Shown one piece after another: positions 1-8,749 of a stretch of DNA of 64,000 nucleotides. How positions within the stretch are numbered: the stretch's first letter is position 1; each line of letters begins with the position of its first letter. The notes under the pieces are model-generated. The model did not search any database. It worked only from the letters and a program-made list of their open reading frames with translations, and had not been told where the DNA came from. The stretch is from DASRHT01 sp035293765 (GTDB lineage: Bacteria; Chloroflexota; Ktedonobacteria; Ktedonobacterales; Ktedonobacteraceae). Location of the stretch: contig DATGMF010000086.1 of the NCBI GenBank assembly GCA_035293765.1, positions 44,699 to 108,698 on the forward strand, in the 5' to 3' direction. A program made the translations under genes and the position numbers.

Positions 1-41
1 CACCTGCACACTACGCTGATTAGCATAGAAAGGAGGCCGGT

Positions 42-548
42 ATGCGCGAACTTATCACCCTGCGGGTCAACGGCGAGCGCCACGAAGTGGCCGTAGTTCC
101 CCACCACACGCTCCTTGAGGTGTTGCGCGAGGACCTGGGACTGATCGGCACAAAACATGGATGCGAGCTAGGAGAATGTGGGGCCTGCACCGTTTTGATT
201 GACGGCACCCCCGTTCTTTCCTGTCTCACCTTGCCTGTTGAGGTTCAGGAGTGTGAGATTACCACCATCGAAGGATTGGAGCGCAATGGCAAGCTTCATC
301 CCTTACAGGAAACATTCGCAGAACTGGGGGCGGCCCAATGTGGATATTGCACACCGGGGATGATCCTCTCCGGCGTTGCCCTCCTCAATACCTGCCCGTC
401 CCCGACGCGCGAGCAAATGCGCGAGGCGTTGGCAGGCAATCTCTGTCGCTGTACCGGCTATACCAAAATCTACGAGGCTCTGGATGCTGCCGTTCAGCGC
501 CTTGCATCCGCCGATGTCTCTGCCGCTCATGAAAGGGGAAACGGATGA
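42..548 (+). CDS. hcrC: (2Fe-2S) small subunit of a molybdenum hydroxylase (4-hydroxybenzoyl-CoA reductase gamma-like)
   Basis: This is the iron-sulfur electron-transfer subunit of a xanthine-oxidase-family enzyme, 168 aa, the usual length. The N-terminal plant-type ferredoxin fold has cysteines 41, 46, 49 and 61 (CELGECGAC motif), and the C-terminal helical 2Fe-2S domain has Cys100, Cys103 (CGYCTPGM) and Cys135, Cys137 (CRCTGY). The start is supported by AAAGGAGG eight bases upstream. Its stop overlaps the start of the large-subunit gene by 4 bases (ATGA), so the subunits are translationally coupled. The hcr assignment comes from the neighbouring subunits, since this subunit alone does not distinguish members of the family. 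Confidence 0.93.
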   Translation: MRELITLRVNGERHEVAVVPHHTLLEVLREDLGLIGTKHGCELGECGACTVLIDGTPVLSCLTLPVEVQECEITTIEGLERNGKLHPLQETFAELGAAQCGYCTPGMILSGVALLNTCPSPTREQMREALAGNLCRCTGYTKIYEALDAAVQRLASADVSAAHERGNG

Positions 549-3031
549 GCAGACCGCGCAAGAACCAGCGTGCGTACCACGTTGTCGGCACCCCGCGTCC
601 CAAAGTCGATGCGTACGGCAAAGTCACGGGACGCGCGCTCTACGCCGATGATATCATGCTACCGCGCATGCTCTATGGACGACTATTGCGTTCTCCTCAC
701 GCTCATGCGCGCATTCTCTCCATTGATGTGCGCCGGGCCTTAGAGCTACCGGGCGTGGTGGCAGTTATCACCGGCGAGGATTTACCCCAGAAATTTGGCA
801 TTCTCCCCTCCAGCCAGGATGAACTGGCGCTAGCCATCGACAAAGTACGCTATGTGGGCGATCCAGTGGCTGCCGTTGCCGCGCTTGACCCGGAAACCCT
901 TGATGAGGCTATGAAGCTGATCAACGTGCAATATGAAGAGCTTCCCGCCCTGATGAGCATTGACGAGGCGCTGAGCCATCCAGAGGTGAAGATTAACGAT
1001 GATGCGCGCATTGGCAATATTCATAAGGCCGTTGCGTATGATTTTGGCGATGTTGAAGCAGGTTTCGCTGACGCTGACTACATTCGAGAAGACTGGTTTT
1101 ACTACGAAGGCAATACGCACGCACCTTTAGAGGCCCATGCCTGCGTCGCCCGTTGGGAGCCCAATCCGAGCGATCCGGTCGGCGGGAAGCTGACGCTATG
1201 GTCTTCGACGCAAACCCCCCACTACGTTCACCGCGAGTTAAGCAAGGTGTTGAAAATTCCCCAGTCGCATATTCGCGTGATTGCTCCTCCCGTGGGCGGT
1301 GGTTTTGGCGGGAAAAGCGATCCCTTCTCGCACGAAATTTGCGCCTGCGAGCTCTCTCGCCGCACCGGGCGCCCCGTGAAAATCACCTGCACGCGCGAAG
1401 AGGTCTTTCTGCTGCACCGGGGACGCCATCCGGTAAAAATGTGGATTAAGACCGGAGTAAAGCGCGACGGCACGCTGACTGCGATGCATTTCCGTTCGTT
1501 CCTGGACGGCGGCGCGTACGGCTCATATGGCATCGCCACCACCTATTACACCGGCGTCTTGCAGACGGTCACCTATCAACTGCCCTGCTATAAGTTTGAG
1601 GGCATGCGTCTCTTCACCAACAAGCCCCCCTGCGGGCCGAAACGCGGGCATGGAACGACGCAGCCGCGCTATGCAGTAGAAGTTCACATGGACAAGCTGG
1701 CACACGACCTGGAGCTGGACCCGGTTGCGTTCCGCCGCCATAATTTGATCGAGCCATATACCCGTACCATCAATGGGCTGCGTATCACCAGTTGCGCGTT
1801 AGGCGAGTGCCTGGACCAGATCGTGACACGCTCCAACTGGCACGAATTTCATGCAGCAAAGGCTGCCCCTGCCAAGAACGGGCAAAAGCACGATCCGCTC
1901 AAACGCGGCCTGGGCGTCGCAGCCTCGTCGTACATTTGTGGCGCAGGCAAACCTATCTACTGGAATGATCTCCCCCACTCGGCGGTGCAGATCAAGCTTG
2001 ATCGCGGCGGCGGCATTACCGTGTATTGTGGCGCGACCGATATTGGTCAGGGCTCGACCTCGATCCTGGCCTATGTCGTGGCCGAAGAACTGGGGGTGCA
2101 GCCGGAACAGATCCACTTGGAGACGGCTGATACAACATTGACTCCGGTTGATCTCGGCTCTTACTCCAGCCGTGTTACCTTTATGGCCGGTAATGCCGCT
2201 ATCGCCGCTGCTCGCAAGCTGAGGGATCAGCTCTTTATAGTAGCCGCTGAGCACTTGCAGCTAGCAGTCGAACGATTGACGGCTGCCGATGGCGTAATTT
2301 ACGCCGAAGATGATCCCGGGCTGGCCCTCCCATTTGTCAAAGCCGTACAAATGGCGGAGGCGCGCTTCGGAGCTCTGGTTTCTTCCGGCTCTTATGCCCC
2401 TCCTGAGGGTATTCATGGCAATTATAAAGGGGCGGGCGTTGGCCCTTCTCCGGCTTACTCTTACTCCGCCTGCGCCGCCCAGGTCGCTGTCGATCTGGAA
2501 ACAGGCGAGCTGACGGTGGAGAAGTTGTGGTTAGCCCACGACGTCGGCCAATCCATCAATCCCCTGCTGGTCGCCGGACAGGTCGAGGGAGGCGCCTATA
2601 TGGGGTTTGGCGAGGCCGTGATGGAGCAGCAGGTCTTCCGCAAGGGACGGCATAAAATCCCCTCGCTGCTCGATTACAAGCTGGCGACCACGCTGGATAC
2701 GCCTGAGATTGAGACGATCCTGGTTGAAATACCCGATCTGGAAGGTCCTTTTGGCGGCAAAGAGGCCGGTCAGGGGCCGCTCAATCCGGTTATCCCGGCT
2801 ATTGCCAACGCAGTTTATAATGCCACCGGCGTGCGGATTGACGAGACCCCGATCACGCCCGATAAAATACTCCGAGCTATCAGGGCCGTTACAGACACGC
2901 GCACAACGCAGCGCGCACAGATTGCTCCTGTAGCTGCTCCCTCACCCTGGCCCACGCGCTTGATTACCTGGCGTCCCGAACAGGATATGGTGCAGGCTCA
3001 ACCGGTACCGGCGAAGGGAGGAGATGATTAG
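545..3031 (+). CDS. hcrA: Molybdopterin-binding large subunit of a molybdenum hydroxylase (4-hydroxybenzoyl-CoA reductase alpha-like)
   Basis: This 828-aa protein belongs to the xanthine dehydrogenase / 4-hydroxybenzoyl-CoA reductase large-subunit family, with an N-terminal a/b hammerhead (KVTGRALYADDI) and molybdopterin-binding domains. GGGFGGK near residue 255, GPKRGHGTTQPR, and the run from DIGQGST to GSYSSRVTF resemble what I remember of HcrA better than CoxL. It sits between the 2Fe-2S and FAD subunits, overlapping the first by 4 bases and abutting the second. Oddity: where the family usually has the catalytic Glu after the GxK motif near the C terminus (GVGE in CoxL/XDH), this protein reads GGKEAGQG, placing Gln743 there. 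The substrate is inferred from homology and the adjacent CoA ligase. Confidence 0.88.
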   Translation: MSRPRKNQRAYHVVGTPRPKVDAYGKVTGRALYADDIMLPRMLYGRLLRSPHAHARILSIDVRRALELPGVVAVITGEDLPQKFGILPSSQDELALAIDKVRYVGDPVAAVAALDPETLDEAMKLINVQYEELPALMSIDEALSHPEVKINDDARIGNIHKAVAYDFGDVEAGFADADYIREDWFYYEGNTHAPLEAHACVARWEPNPSDPVGGKLTLWSSTQTPHYVHRELSKVLKIPQSHIRVIAPPVGGGFGGKSDPFSHEICACELSRRTGRPVKITCTREEVFLLHRGRHPVKMWIKTGVKRDGTLTAMHFRSFLDGGAYGSYGIATTYYTGVLQTVTYQLPCYKFEGMRLFTNKPPCGPKRGHGTTQPRYAVEVHMDKLAHDLELDPVAFRRHNLIEPYTRTINGLRITSCALGECLDQIVTRSNWHEFHAAKAAPAKNGQKHDPLKRGLGVAASSYICGAGKPIYWNDLPHSAVQIKLDRGGGITVYCGATDIGQGSTSILAYVVAEELGVQPEQIHLETADTTLTPVDLGSYSSRVTFMAGNAAIAAARKLRDQLFIVAAEHLQLAVERLTAADGVIYAEDDPGLALPFVKAVQMAEARFGALVSSGSYAPPEGIHGNYKGAGVGPSPAYSYSACAAQVAVDLETGELTVEKLWLAHDVGQSINPLLVAGQVEGGAYMGFGEAVMEQQVFRKGRHKIPSLLDYKLATTLDTPEIETILVEIPDLEGPFGGKEAGQGPLNPVIPAIANAVYNATGVRIDETPITPDKILRAIRAVTDTRTTQRAQIAPVAAPSPWPTRLITWRPEQDMVQAQPVPAKGGDD

Positions 3032-4063
3032 ATGTTACGTCTTCCACCGTTTCGCTATCTGGCACCCCGCAGCCTGGATGATGCGGCAAAGATGCTCGCT
3101 CAGGAGGGCGATGGAGCAATGCTGGTTGCGGGAGGAACCGATCTTTACCCCAATATGAAGCGGCGTCAATTCACGCCCGGCGTGCTCGTCGGGCTGCGAA
3201 AAGTTGCCCCCATGCAGTCCATGAACGGGACGGCAGAGCAGGGAATGCGCATTGGCGCAGGAGTAACGCTTACGGCGCTGGCAGAACACCCTGAGATCAA
3301 GGGAGAGCATGTGGTGGGGAAGAATGGCAGAGGGAGCGCAAAGACCCGCCCCTATGAGGCGCTGGCAATGGCAGCCGGTTCGGTCTCGACGCCTCAGTTG
3401 CGCAACGTTGGCACGATTGGCGGGAATTTGCTGCTGGATACGCGCTGCAATTACTATAACCAGACCGAATTCTGGCGCCACTCCATCGGGTATTGCATGA
3501 AGAAGGATGGAGAGATTTGCCTGGTCGCTCCTGGAAGCCCGCGCTGTTGGGCGATCTCTTCCGCCGACACCGCTCCCGTGCTGGTGAGCCTGCGAGCGCA
3601 AGTACGGCTCATCAGTATACGCGGTGAACGCCTTATACCCGTTCAGGAGCTTTTCCGCGACGACGGAATCGCGCCATATACAAAGGCTGCTGATGAAATA
3701 TTGAGCGAGGTCATTTTGCCTCCCGCCGCTGGATGGCGCAGCGTCTATTTGAAATTGCGCCGCCGGGGTTCTTTTGATTTCCCAATTCTGGGGGTCGCGG
3801 TTGCCTTGCGTTTGATCGATGATGGGACCGTGGCTGATGCGCACATCGTCCTCGGAGCGGTTGCTTCGTACCCGGTTGAAGCAACCGAGGCCGCCGCTAT
3901 GCTGGTGGGGCAGCGATTGACCCCGGAGCTCATAGACGCGGCAGCAATCGTTGCGGCTAAACGCGCCAAGCCGCTTGATAACGCCGATCTTACTATCAAT
4001 TATCGTAAGCAGGTAACTCCGGTCTATATTCGGCGCGCTCTTGCTCATTTTACACAGGTGTGA
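3032..4063 (+). CDS. hcrB: FAD-binding subunit with extra 4Fe-4S loop (4-hydroxybenzoyl-CoA reductase beta-like)
   Basis: This 343-aa protein is the FAD subunit of the hydroxylase, with the FAD motif VAGGTDLYPNM (residues 32-42) and TIGGNLLLDTRC (128-139). Most FAD subunits of the family lack further clusters. Here a loop has Cys139, Cys155, Cys163 and Cys172, with spacings 16, 8 and 9. From memory that is the spacing of the 4Fe-4S ligands in Thauera HcrB. This is the strongest evidence that the operon encodes a 4-hydroxybenzoyl-CoA reductase-type enzyme rather than a CO or xanthine dehydrogenase. The gene begins directly after the hcrA stop codon. Confidence 0.9.
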   Translation: MLRLPPFRYLAPRSLDDAAKMLAQEGDGAMLVAGGTDLYPNMKRRQFTPGVLVGLRKVAPMQSMNGTAEQGMRIGAGVTLTALAEHPEIKGEHVVGKNGRGSAKTRPYEALAMAAGSVSTPQLRNVGTIGGNLLLDTRCNYYNQTEFWRHSIGYCMKKDGEICLVAPGSPRCWAISSADTAPVLVSLRAQVRLISIRGERLIPVQELFRDDGIAPYTKAADEILSEVILPPAAGWRSVYLKLRRRGSFDFPILGVAVALRLIDDGTVADAHIVLGAVASYPVEATEAAAMLVGQRLTPELIDAAAIVAAKRAKPLDNADLTINYRKQVTPVYIRRALAHFTQV

Positions 4064-4097
4064 TCTTTTTTTGTTCTAGTAGGAAGGATTAGTTTTT

Positions 4098-5366
4098 ATG
4101 TCAAATTTGGCAACGGCTACACGCGCTCAGATCGCCGCGCATCAAATAGAACGTCTTCGTCTTGGGCTCGCGCATATTTTGCCTCGCAATCACTTCTACC
4201 AGAGGAAACTGGCTAATATTTCGCTCCCCATCAAGAACCTTGACGATCTCAGGCGTCTCCCCTTCACCACTAAGCAAGATCTGATCACCGATCAGGAAAC
4301 CAATCCGCCATTCGGCAGCAACCTCACCTATCCAATCAGCGACTATGTCCGCTTACATCAAACCTCCGGTACTACCGGGCACCCGTTGAAGCTGCTCGAC
4401 ACCCAGGAAAGCTGGGAATGGTGGGCGGAGTGCTGGAGCCAGGTCTATGAAGCCGCGGGGGTCAAACGCGATGATATCATCTTCATCGCCTTCGGCTTTG
4501 GCCCCTTTATTGGCTTCTGGTCCGCCTACGAAGGGGCCAAACGGTTAGGTGCATTAACTGTTGCTGGCGGGGGCATGGACTCCCTGCAACGCCTGCGCGC
4601 CATCCAGGAAGTAAAGGCCACCGTGCTGGTCTGCACCCCCAGCTACGCGCTGCGGCTGGCGGAAGTGGCGCAGGAGCATGGTATTGTTACCCACGATTCA
4701 AGTATTCGCGTGACCATTCATGCGGGAGAGCCCGGAACATCGATAGTCGCAACGCGGCAGAGGATCGAAAAGGCGTGGGGAGCGCGGGCCTATGACCATG
4801 CAGGCATGACCGAGATGGGAGCCTATGGCTTTGCCTGCTCAGAGCAGCGTGGCGTGCATGTCAACGAGCGCGAATTTATTGCTGAGATCCTTGATCCTCA
4901 ATCGGATGAGCCGGTGAAAGAAGGGGAAATAGGAGAACTGGTGCTGACCAATCTGGGCAGATGGGGGACGCCGGGGCTGCGCTATCGCAGCGGCGACCTG
5001 GTGCGTCACGGGGGCTATCAATGCAAATGCGGTCGCACCTTTCTCAACCTGGACGGCGGAGTGCTGGGACGGGCCGATGATATGTTGATCATCCGCGGCG
5101 TCAATGTCTATCCTTCGACCCTGGCGGATATCTTGCATCGCTTCCCCGAAGTTGCCGAATACAGGGTCATCGTCACCAAAAAAGGCCCGCTGGACGAGAT
5201 TTCCTTGCAGGTCGAATGCCCGGCTGAACTCACCACACACATTCAAGAGGAACTGCACTCATCGCTCAGCTTACGCATGCCAATTGAAGCCGTCCCCGTA
5301 GGCTCATTGCCCCGCTTCGAGCTCAAGGCCAAACGCGTGGAGGATCGCAGGTCCAAAGTCTGGTAA
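4098..5366 (+). CDS. Phenylacetate-CoA ligase-family (PaaK-like) aryl-CoA ligase
   Basis: This 422-aa ANL-superfamily adenylate-forming enzyme activates an aromatic acid to its CoA thioester. The P-loop-like motif QTSGTTGHPLK is near residues 90-100, DHAGMTEMG near 233 matches the A5 region, YRSGDLV is near 297, and the C-terminal LGRADDMLIIRGVNVYP hinge region is typical of PaaK. The length fits PaaK. It follows hcrB by 34 bases with its own site (AGGAAGGA), so it is probably the last gene of the operon and may supply the aryl-CoA substrate. The specific acid (4-hydroxybenzoate, phenylacetate or other) cannot be read from the sequence. Confidence 0.9.
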   Translation: MSNLATATRAQIAAHQIERLRLGLAHILPRNHFYQRKLANISLPIKNLDDLRRLPFTTKQDLITDQETNPPFGSNLTYPISDYVRLHQTSGTTGHPLKLLDTQESWEWWAECWSQVYEAAGVKRDDIIFIAFGFGPFIGFWSAYEGAKRLGALTVAGGGMDSLQRLRAIQEVKATVLVCTPSYALRLAEVAQEHGIVTHDSSIRVTIHAGEPGTSIVATRQRIEKAWGARAYDHAGMTEMGAYGFACSEQRGVHVNEREFIAEILDPQSDEPVKEGEIGELVLTNLGRWGTPGLRYRSGDLVRHGGYQCKCGRTFLNLDGGVLGRADDMLIIRGVNVYPSTLADILHRFPEVAEYRVIVTKKGPLDEISLQVECPAELTTHIQEELHSSLSLRMPIEAVPVGSLPRFELKAKRVEDRRSKVW

Positions 5367-5393
5367 AGCAGTTAACCCCACAGCACCATATTT

Positions 5394-5422
5394 GGGGCAC
5401 GCGTAAAGGCTGCGCGTGCCCC
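5394..5422. terminator. Hairpin between convergent genes
   Basis: A perfect 10-bp stem, GGGGCACGCG (5394-5403) with CGCGTGCCCC (5413-5422), lies between the ligase gene and the convergent methyltransferase gene. The minus-strand gene's stop codon begins immediately after it. There is no strong T-run; it probably works from both sides. Confidence 0.6.
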
Positions 5423-5423
5423 G

Positions 5424-6284
5424 CTATTTGGCAACCTCGCCCCAGACGGTCAGATAGAAGATCAAACCACAGAAACTACTGACCTGCATCTCTTCCATTG
5501 CTTTTTGATACAGCCGTTCTAGCTCTTGTTGGGTGGCAACGCCTGTGCGTAAAAGGAAGGGTTGAGTGAGCCTGTAAACAACCATCCAATCCTGAAATGC
5601 TTCGACATGATCTTCCATACCAGCCGAAAAATCACAGCAGTGAGCCCTTCTCTGGACATTTTTACAGCCAGCAGCGCGCAAGAGAGTGCCCAACATCGGG
5701 AGCAGTCCAAAATGATAGCCGTCGGGGGAAAAGCTTTGCCCAACCTTTTTTAATGCTGTTGCCATCAATCTTCCCAATTGTTCGCAGGCAGGGCTATTGG
5801 TCAGGGTGTTTTCACAATCGGTCAAGCGAAGCGTGCCTCCTGGACGAGCCACTCGCATACATTCTGCTAGCAATTTGGGCCAGGCTGCCGGTGGCATAAA
5901 ACTAAAAATGAGCCTTGCATTGATCAGGTCAAATGAGTTGTCAGGAAAATCCAATGGCTGCAGGATATCCATCTCCTGGAAATGAACATTGGCAACGCTC
6001 TTCTCTGCGGCGTTAGCTTGGGCATAAGCAACCATTAACGGGCTGATATCAACCCCGGTGACCTGCATCGTTGGATATGCCAGCGCGACCGCCGTTGTCC
6101 ACCCTCCGGGTCCGCAGGCAAGATCCAGCACATCGTGAATCGAGGATACATCTGCTCGTTCCGGGAAAAGCCCTCCCATGACGTTGGTAACAACACGGTC
6201 CTGCCGGCTCAGACGCGCCACCTCGGCAGCACTTTCTGAGTCGATCATGTAGGTATTCCGAGGCGCCTGTGGTTCTACTGACAT
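5424..6284 (-). CDS. Class I SAM-dependent methyltransferase
   Basis: A 286-aa Rossmann methyltransferase. Motif I is VLDLACGPGGWT near residue 50, followed by VTGVDISPLMVAYA (motif II acidic residue) and a PGGTLRLTDCE segment at motif IV/V. The substrate is unknown. The protein is clearly paralogous to the one encoded at 11256-12167, sharing MGGLFPE, the motif I region, PFLL.MGVATQ.(E/Q) and a C-terminal FCGL..(F/Y)LTV. The ATG is preceded by GAGGGAGAG. It is transcribed alone, divergent from the histidine kinase gene. Confidence 0.9.
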   Translation of the reverse strand: MSVEPQAPRNTYMIDSESAAEVARLSRQDRVVTNVMGGLFPERADVSSIHDVLDLACGPGGWTTAVALAYPTMQVTGVDISPLMVAYAQANAAEKSVANVHFQEMDILQPLDFPDNSFDLINARLIFSFMPPAAWPKLLAECMRVARPGGTLRLTDCENTLTNSPACEQLGRLMATALKKVGQSFSPDGYHFGLLPMLGTLLRAAGCKNVQRRAHCCDFSAGMEDHVEAFQDWMVVYRLTQPFLLRTGVATQQELERLYQKAMEEMQVSSFCGLIFYLTVWGEVAK

Positions 6285-6521
6285 CGTCTCTCCCTCATTT
6301 CCTTACTTTGCTGCCTGCACTTTTACGCTAAAGCAATCGATTTGGATGGTCAAATTTGCCGCTCTATTGGTAACGGAACTATTATAACGTAGTGACCTTT
6401 GGTACCGCAATATTTCTTCGTACTTGACATCTGATATTGCTATCATTTACAGTAAATAACAATATTATCTAGTTAAAGGTAGACGCGTCCCTATCTGTAC
6501 GTTTGATTAGGATAAGGGTGA
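6285..6521. other. AT-rich divergent intergenic region
   Basis: This 237-base region separates divergent genes and should hold promoters for both. A TTGACA lies at 6424-6429 on the plus strand, but no convincing -10 hexamer sits at the expected spacing, so no promoter is called. Confidence 0.4.
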
Positions 6522-8636
6522 GTGCCAGCTATGATGAACACCTCCATGAACGCCAGGACTTATCGCTACACGGACATGATGCTGGAGCATGCCTCAGTCG
6601 GCATCGCCGTGTACGATGCGCGTGATTTACGCTTACTTGAAGCGAACACGCTTTTTATGACGATCCTCAATACGTTCCTCGATTCTCACTGGCAATGCGA
6701 GAGGGTTATCGGGCATCCCCTGACGAGTTGGGCCACGCATATCGATTTCTATGCATTAAGTGTCGTAGAAATATTCTGCACCGTTGCTGAAACAGGCGTC
6801 CCTTACCGGGGCGCTGAACTGGTTGTGACCACGGGCAAGCGCGGTACCACGTACTGGAACTGGTCGGTGAGCCCTGTACGCGACGAGGATGGGCGGGTCA
6901 CTCACCTGGTTCAGACGCTCAATGACGTGACAGAACAGGTCCTGGCACGCCGCAAAGCCGAACAGGCTCAGAACGCGCTCAGTCGTACTCATAGCGCGGT
7001 CGAAGCCGAGCGCCGACGCCTGGAAGTGGTTGAAACGGTAGCCAGGAGCGTGCGCGAATACCTGGATACAGAGCACATCGGCAATATCGCCCTCGATGCC
7101 ATTGCAGAGCATTTTCAGGCCGATGGCTCATGCCTGCATATCGCAGACCACGCTCAGCAGGTCCTGCGGCTGGTCTGCGCTCGTCAGCAAGAGGGCGGCG
7201 ATCCAGAGGGGTGGAAGTCGATGGAGTATATCCCCTTCGAAAGGACTATTGCAGGAAAGCAGACATGCCGGCAACGAGAGCCCATTGTGCTGGAAGATCT
7301 ACAGGTGGCGGCGGAGATGGGGCTCTTCAACAAGAAGAATCCGTTAGTCGCGGTTGGCGTGCGCGGCTATGTTTGCGTTCCCCTCTGGTTCGGGGATCGT
7401 TTTGAAGGAACGCTCTGTGCAAACTTCACCAGGCCGATTTGTCCTGATGGGCCAGAGGTGAAAGCGCTGGTCGGCAGCGGAACGCACCTGGCGGCAGCCT
7501 TAGCGCATGCTCGTTTGCACAGTTCCACAGCAAGGGAGCAAACGCGTCTGCTCTCTATCCTCGATCAACTCCCCGAAGGCATCCTGATTGCCGATATTTC
7601 CAATAGCACCATCACCTACGCCAATCTGGCAGCAGCGAACATTCTTGGACTGTCGCTCGACGAGCTGCTTTCCACTCCCCTGCATCGCCACCCCTGGTCG
7701 CACGCTTACACCGGGCAATCGATTGATGGCAAGCCCATCCTCCCCTGGAATTTTGCCGTCATTCGCGCTTTAGGGGGAGAAACTATCAAAAGTAAAGAAA
7801 CCCTGGTCATCAAACCATGCGGCACCAAGATCGTGACCCTCACATCGAGCGCCCCTCTCTACGCCAACAACGGAGCCATGACCGGAGCCATGATCGTGTT
7901 TCAAGATGTGACCGCGCAGAAGAGCCTTGAGCAGCATAAAAACGACTTCCTCTCCATTGCGAACCATGAACTGCGCACGCCTATCACCATTATCCAGGGA
8001 TTTGCCGAAATTCTGCAATTGAAGGCAACTCAAGATCAGCCGCTGGACTCTTTGACCCAGTACGCACTCACCAGCATCACGGAGCAGAGCCAGCACCTTA
8101 CCCACTTGATCGAAGAGATGCTTGATATCTCTCGCATCGAACAGGCTCAATTGGTCTTGCGGCGCACCCCCTGCGACCTGCTGAGCATTCTGGCACGCGT
8201 CATTGATAGCCAGTCGATTACCACGCGTCAGCATCAGTTGCACCTGGTGCTGGATGGTCTACAAACTACCGATACGCTGATAGCCTACGCTGATGAGGAG
8301 CGTATGGTGCAGGTTTTCAATAACCTGATCAGTAATGCCATCAAATATAGCCCGGCGGGAGGCGAGATCGAAATCGGCTTACGGCATATGCCGGAGAGAG
8401 CCACCGAAGTTTTGATCTGGGTCAAGGATCACGGCATCGGCATCGCGGCTAACGAGATACCTAATATTTTCAAGCGGTTCCACCGCGCCAGCAATCTGGA
8501 CCGTTCCCTGAGCGGCTTTGGCATCGGGCTTTACCTGGTCAAAGAGGTCGTAATCCGTCACGGGGGAAGGGTCTGGGTTGAAAGCCAGGAGGGACAGGGC
8601 TCGACCTTCTATGTCATCCTGCCCCTCAACGTCTGA
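6522..8636 (+). CDS. PAS-GAF-PAS sensor histidine kinase
   Basis: A 704-aa soluble sensor kinase. A PAS domain covers about 20-140, a short coiled-coil-like stretch 145-175, a GAF domain about 185-330, a second PAS about 345-465, and then HisKA and HATPase_c. The phosphoacceptor is His482 in NHELRTP. N box (NLISNAIKYSP), G1 (DHGIGIA) and G2 (GFGIGLYL) are intact. No transmembrane segment is visible, so the signal is probably cytoplasmic. The start could be GTG 6522, or ATG 6531 or 6534; AAGGG precedes the GTG closely, so three residues are uncertain. No response regulator gene is adjacent. The next gene downstream, on the opposite strand, has a receiver-like domain lacking its Asp. Confidence 0.93.
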   Translation: MPAMMNTSMNARTYRYTDMMLEHASVGIAVYDARDLRLLEANTLFMTILNTFLDSHWQCERVIGHPLTSWATHIDFYALSVVEIFCTVAETGVPYRGAELVVTTGKRGTTYWNWSVSPVRDEDGRVTHLVQTLNDVTEQVLARRKAEQAQNALSRTHSAVEAERRRLEVVETVARSVREYLDTEHIGNIALDAIAEHFQADGSCLHIADHAQQVLRLVCARQQEGGDPEGWKSMEYIPFERTIAGKQTCRQREPIVLEDLQVAAEMGLFNKKNPLVAVGVRGYVCVPLWFGDRFEGTLCANFTRPICPDGPEVKALVGSGTHLAAALAHARLHSSTAREQTRLLSILDQLPEGILIADISNSTITYANLAAANILGLSLDELLSTPLHRHPWSHAYTGQSIDGKPILPWNFAVIRALGGETIKSKETLVIKPCGTKIVTLTSSAPLYANNGAMTGAMIVFQDVTAQKSLEQHKNDFLSIANHELRTPITIIQGFAEILQLKATQDQPLDSLTQYALTSITEQSQHLTHLIEEMLDISRIEQAQLVLRRTPCDLLSILARVIDSQSITTRQHQLHLVLDGLQTTDTLIAYADEERMVQVFNNLISNAIKYSPAGGEIEIGLRHMPERATEVLIWVKDHGIGIAANEIPNIFKRFHRASNLDRSLSGFGIGLYLVKEVVIRHGGRVWVESQEGQGSTFYVILPLNV

Positions 8637-8654
8637 CACTCCCCATAAGGAATC

Positions 8655-8683
8655 GCGAGCGGGCAGTGAGAATGCCCGCTCGC
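8655..8683 (+). terminator. Hairpin after histidine kinase gene
   Basis: A perfect 11-bp stem, GCGAGCGGGCA with TGCCCGCTCGC, and a 7-base loop sit 19 bases after the kinase stop codon. Only a short CATTT follows, so termination may also serve the convergent gene. Confidence 0.65.
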
Positions 8684-8749
8684 CTGTCATTTGCCAAAGA
8701 ATGTAAAATCAGCCATTATCATTAGCCTCTTTTTTGATTTACCTCTTGT

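Noticed and set aside
3035..4048. A 337-codon minus-strand frame opposite hcrB
   Set aside because: It mirrors the strongly supported FAD subunit and has no family features.
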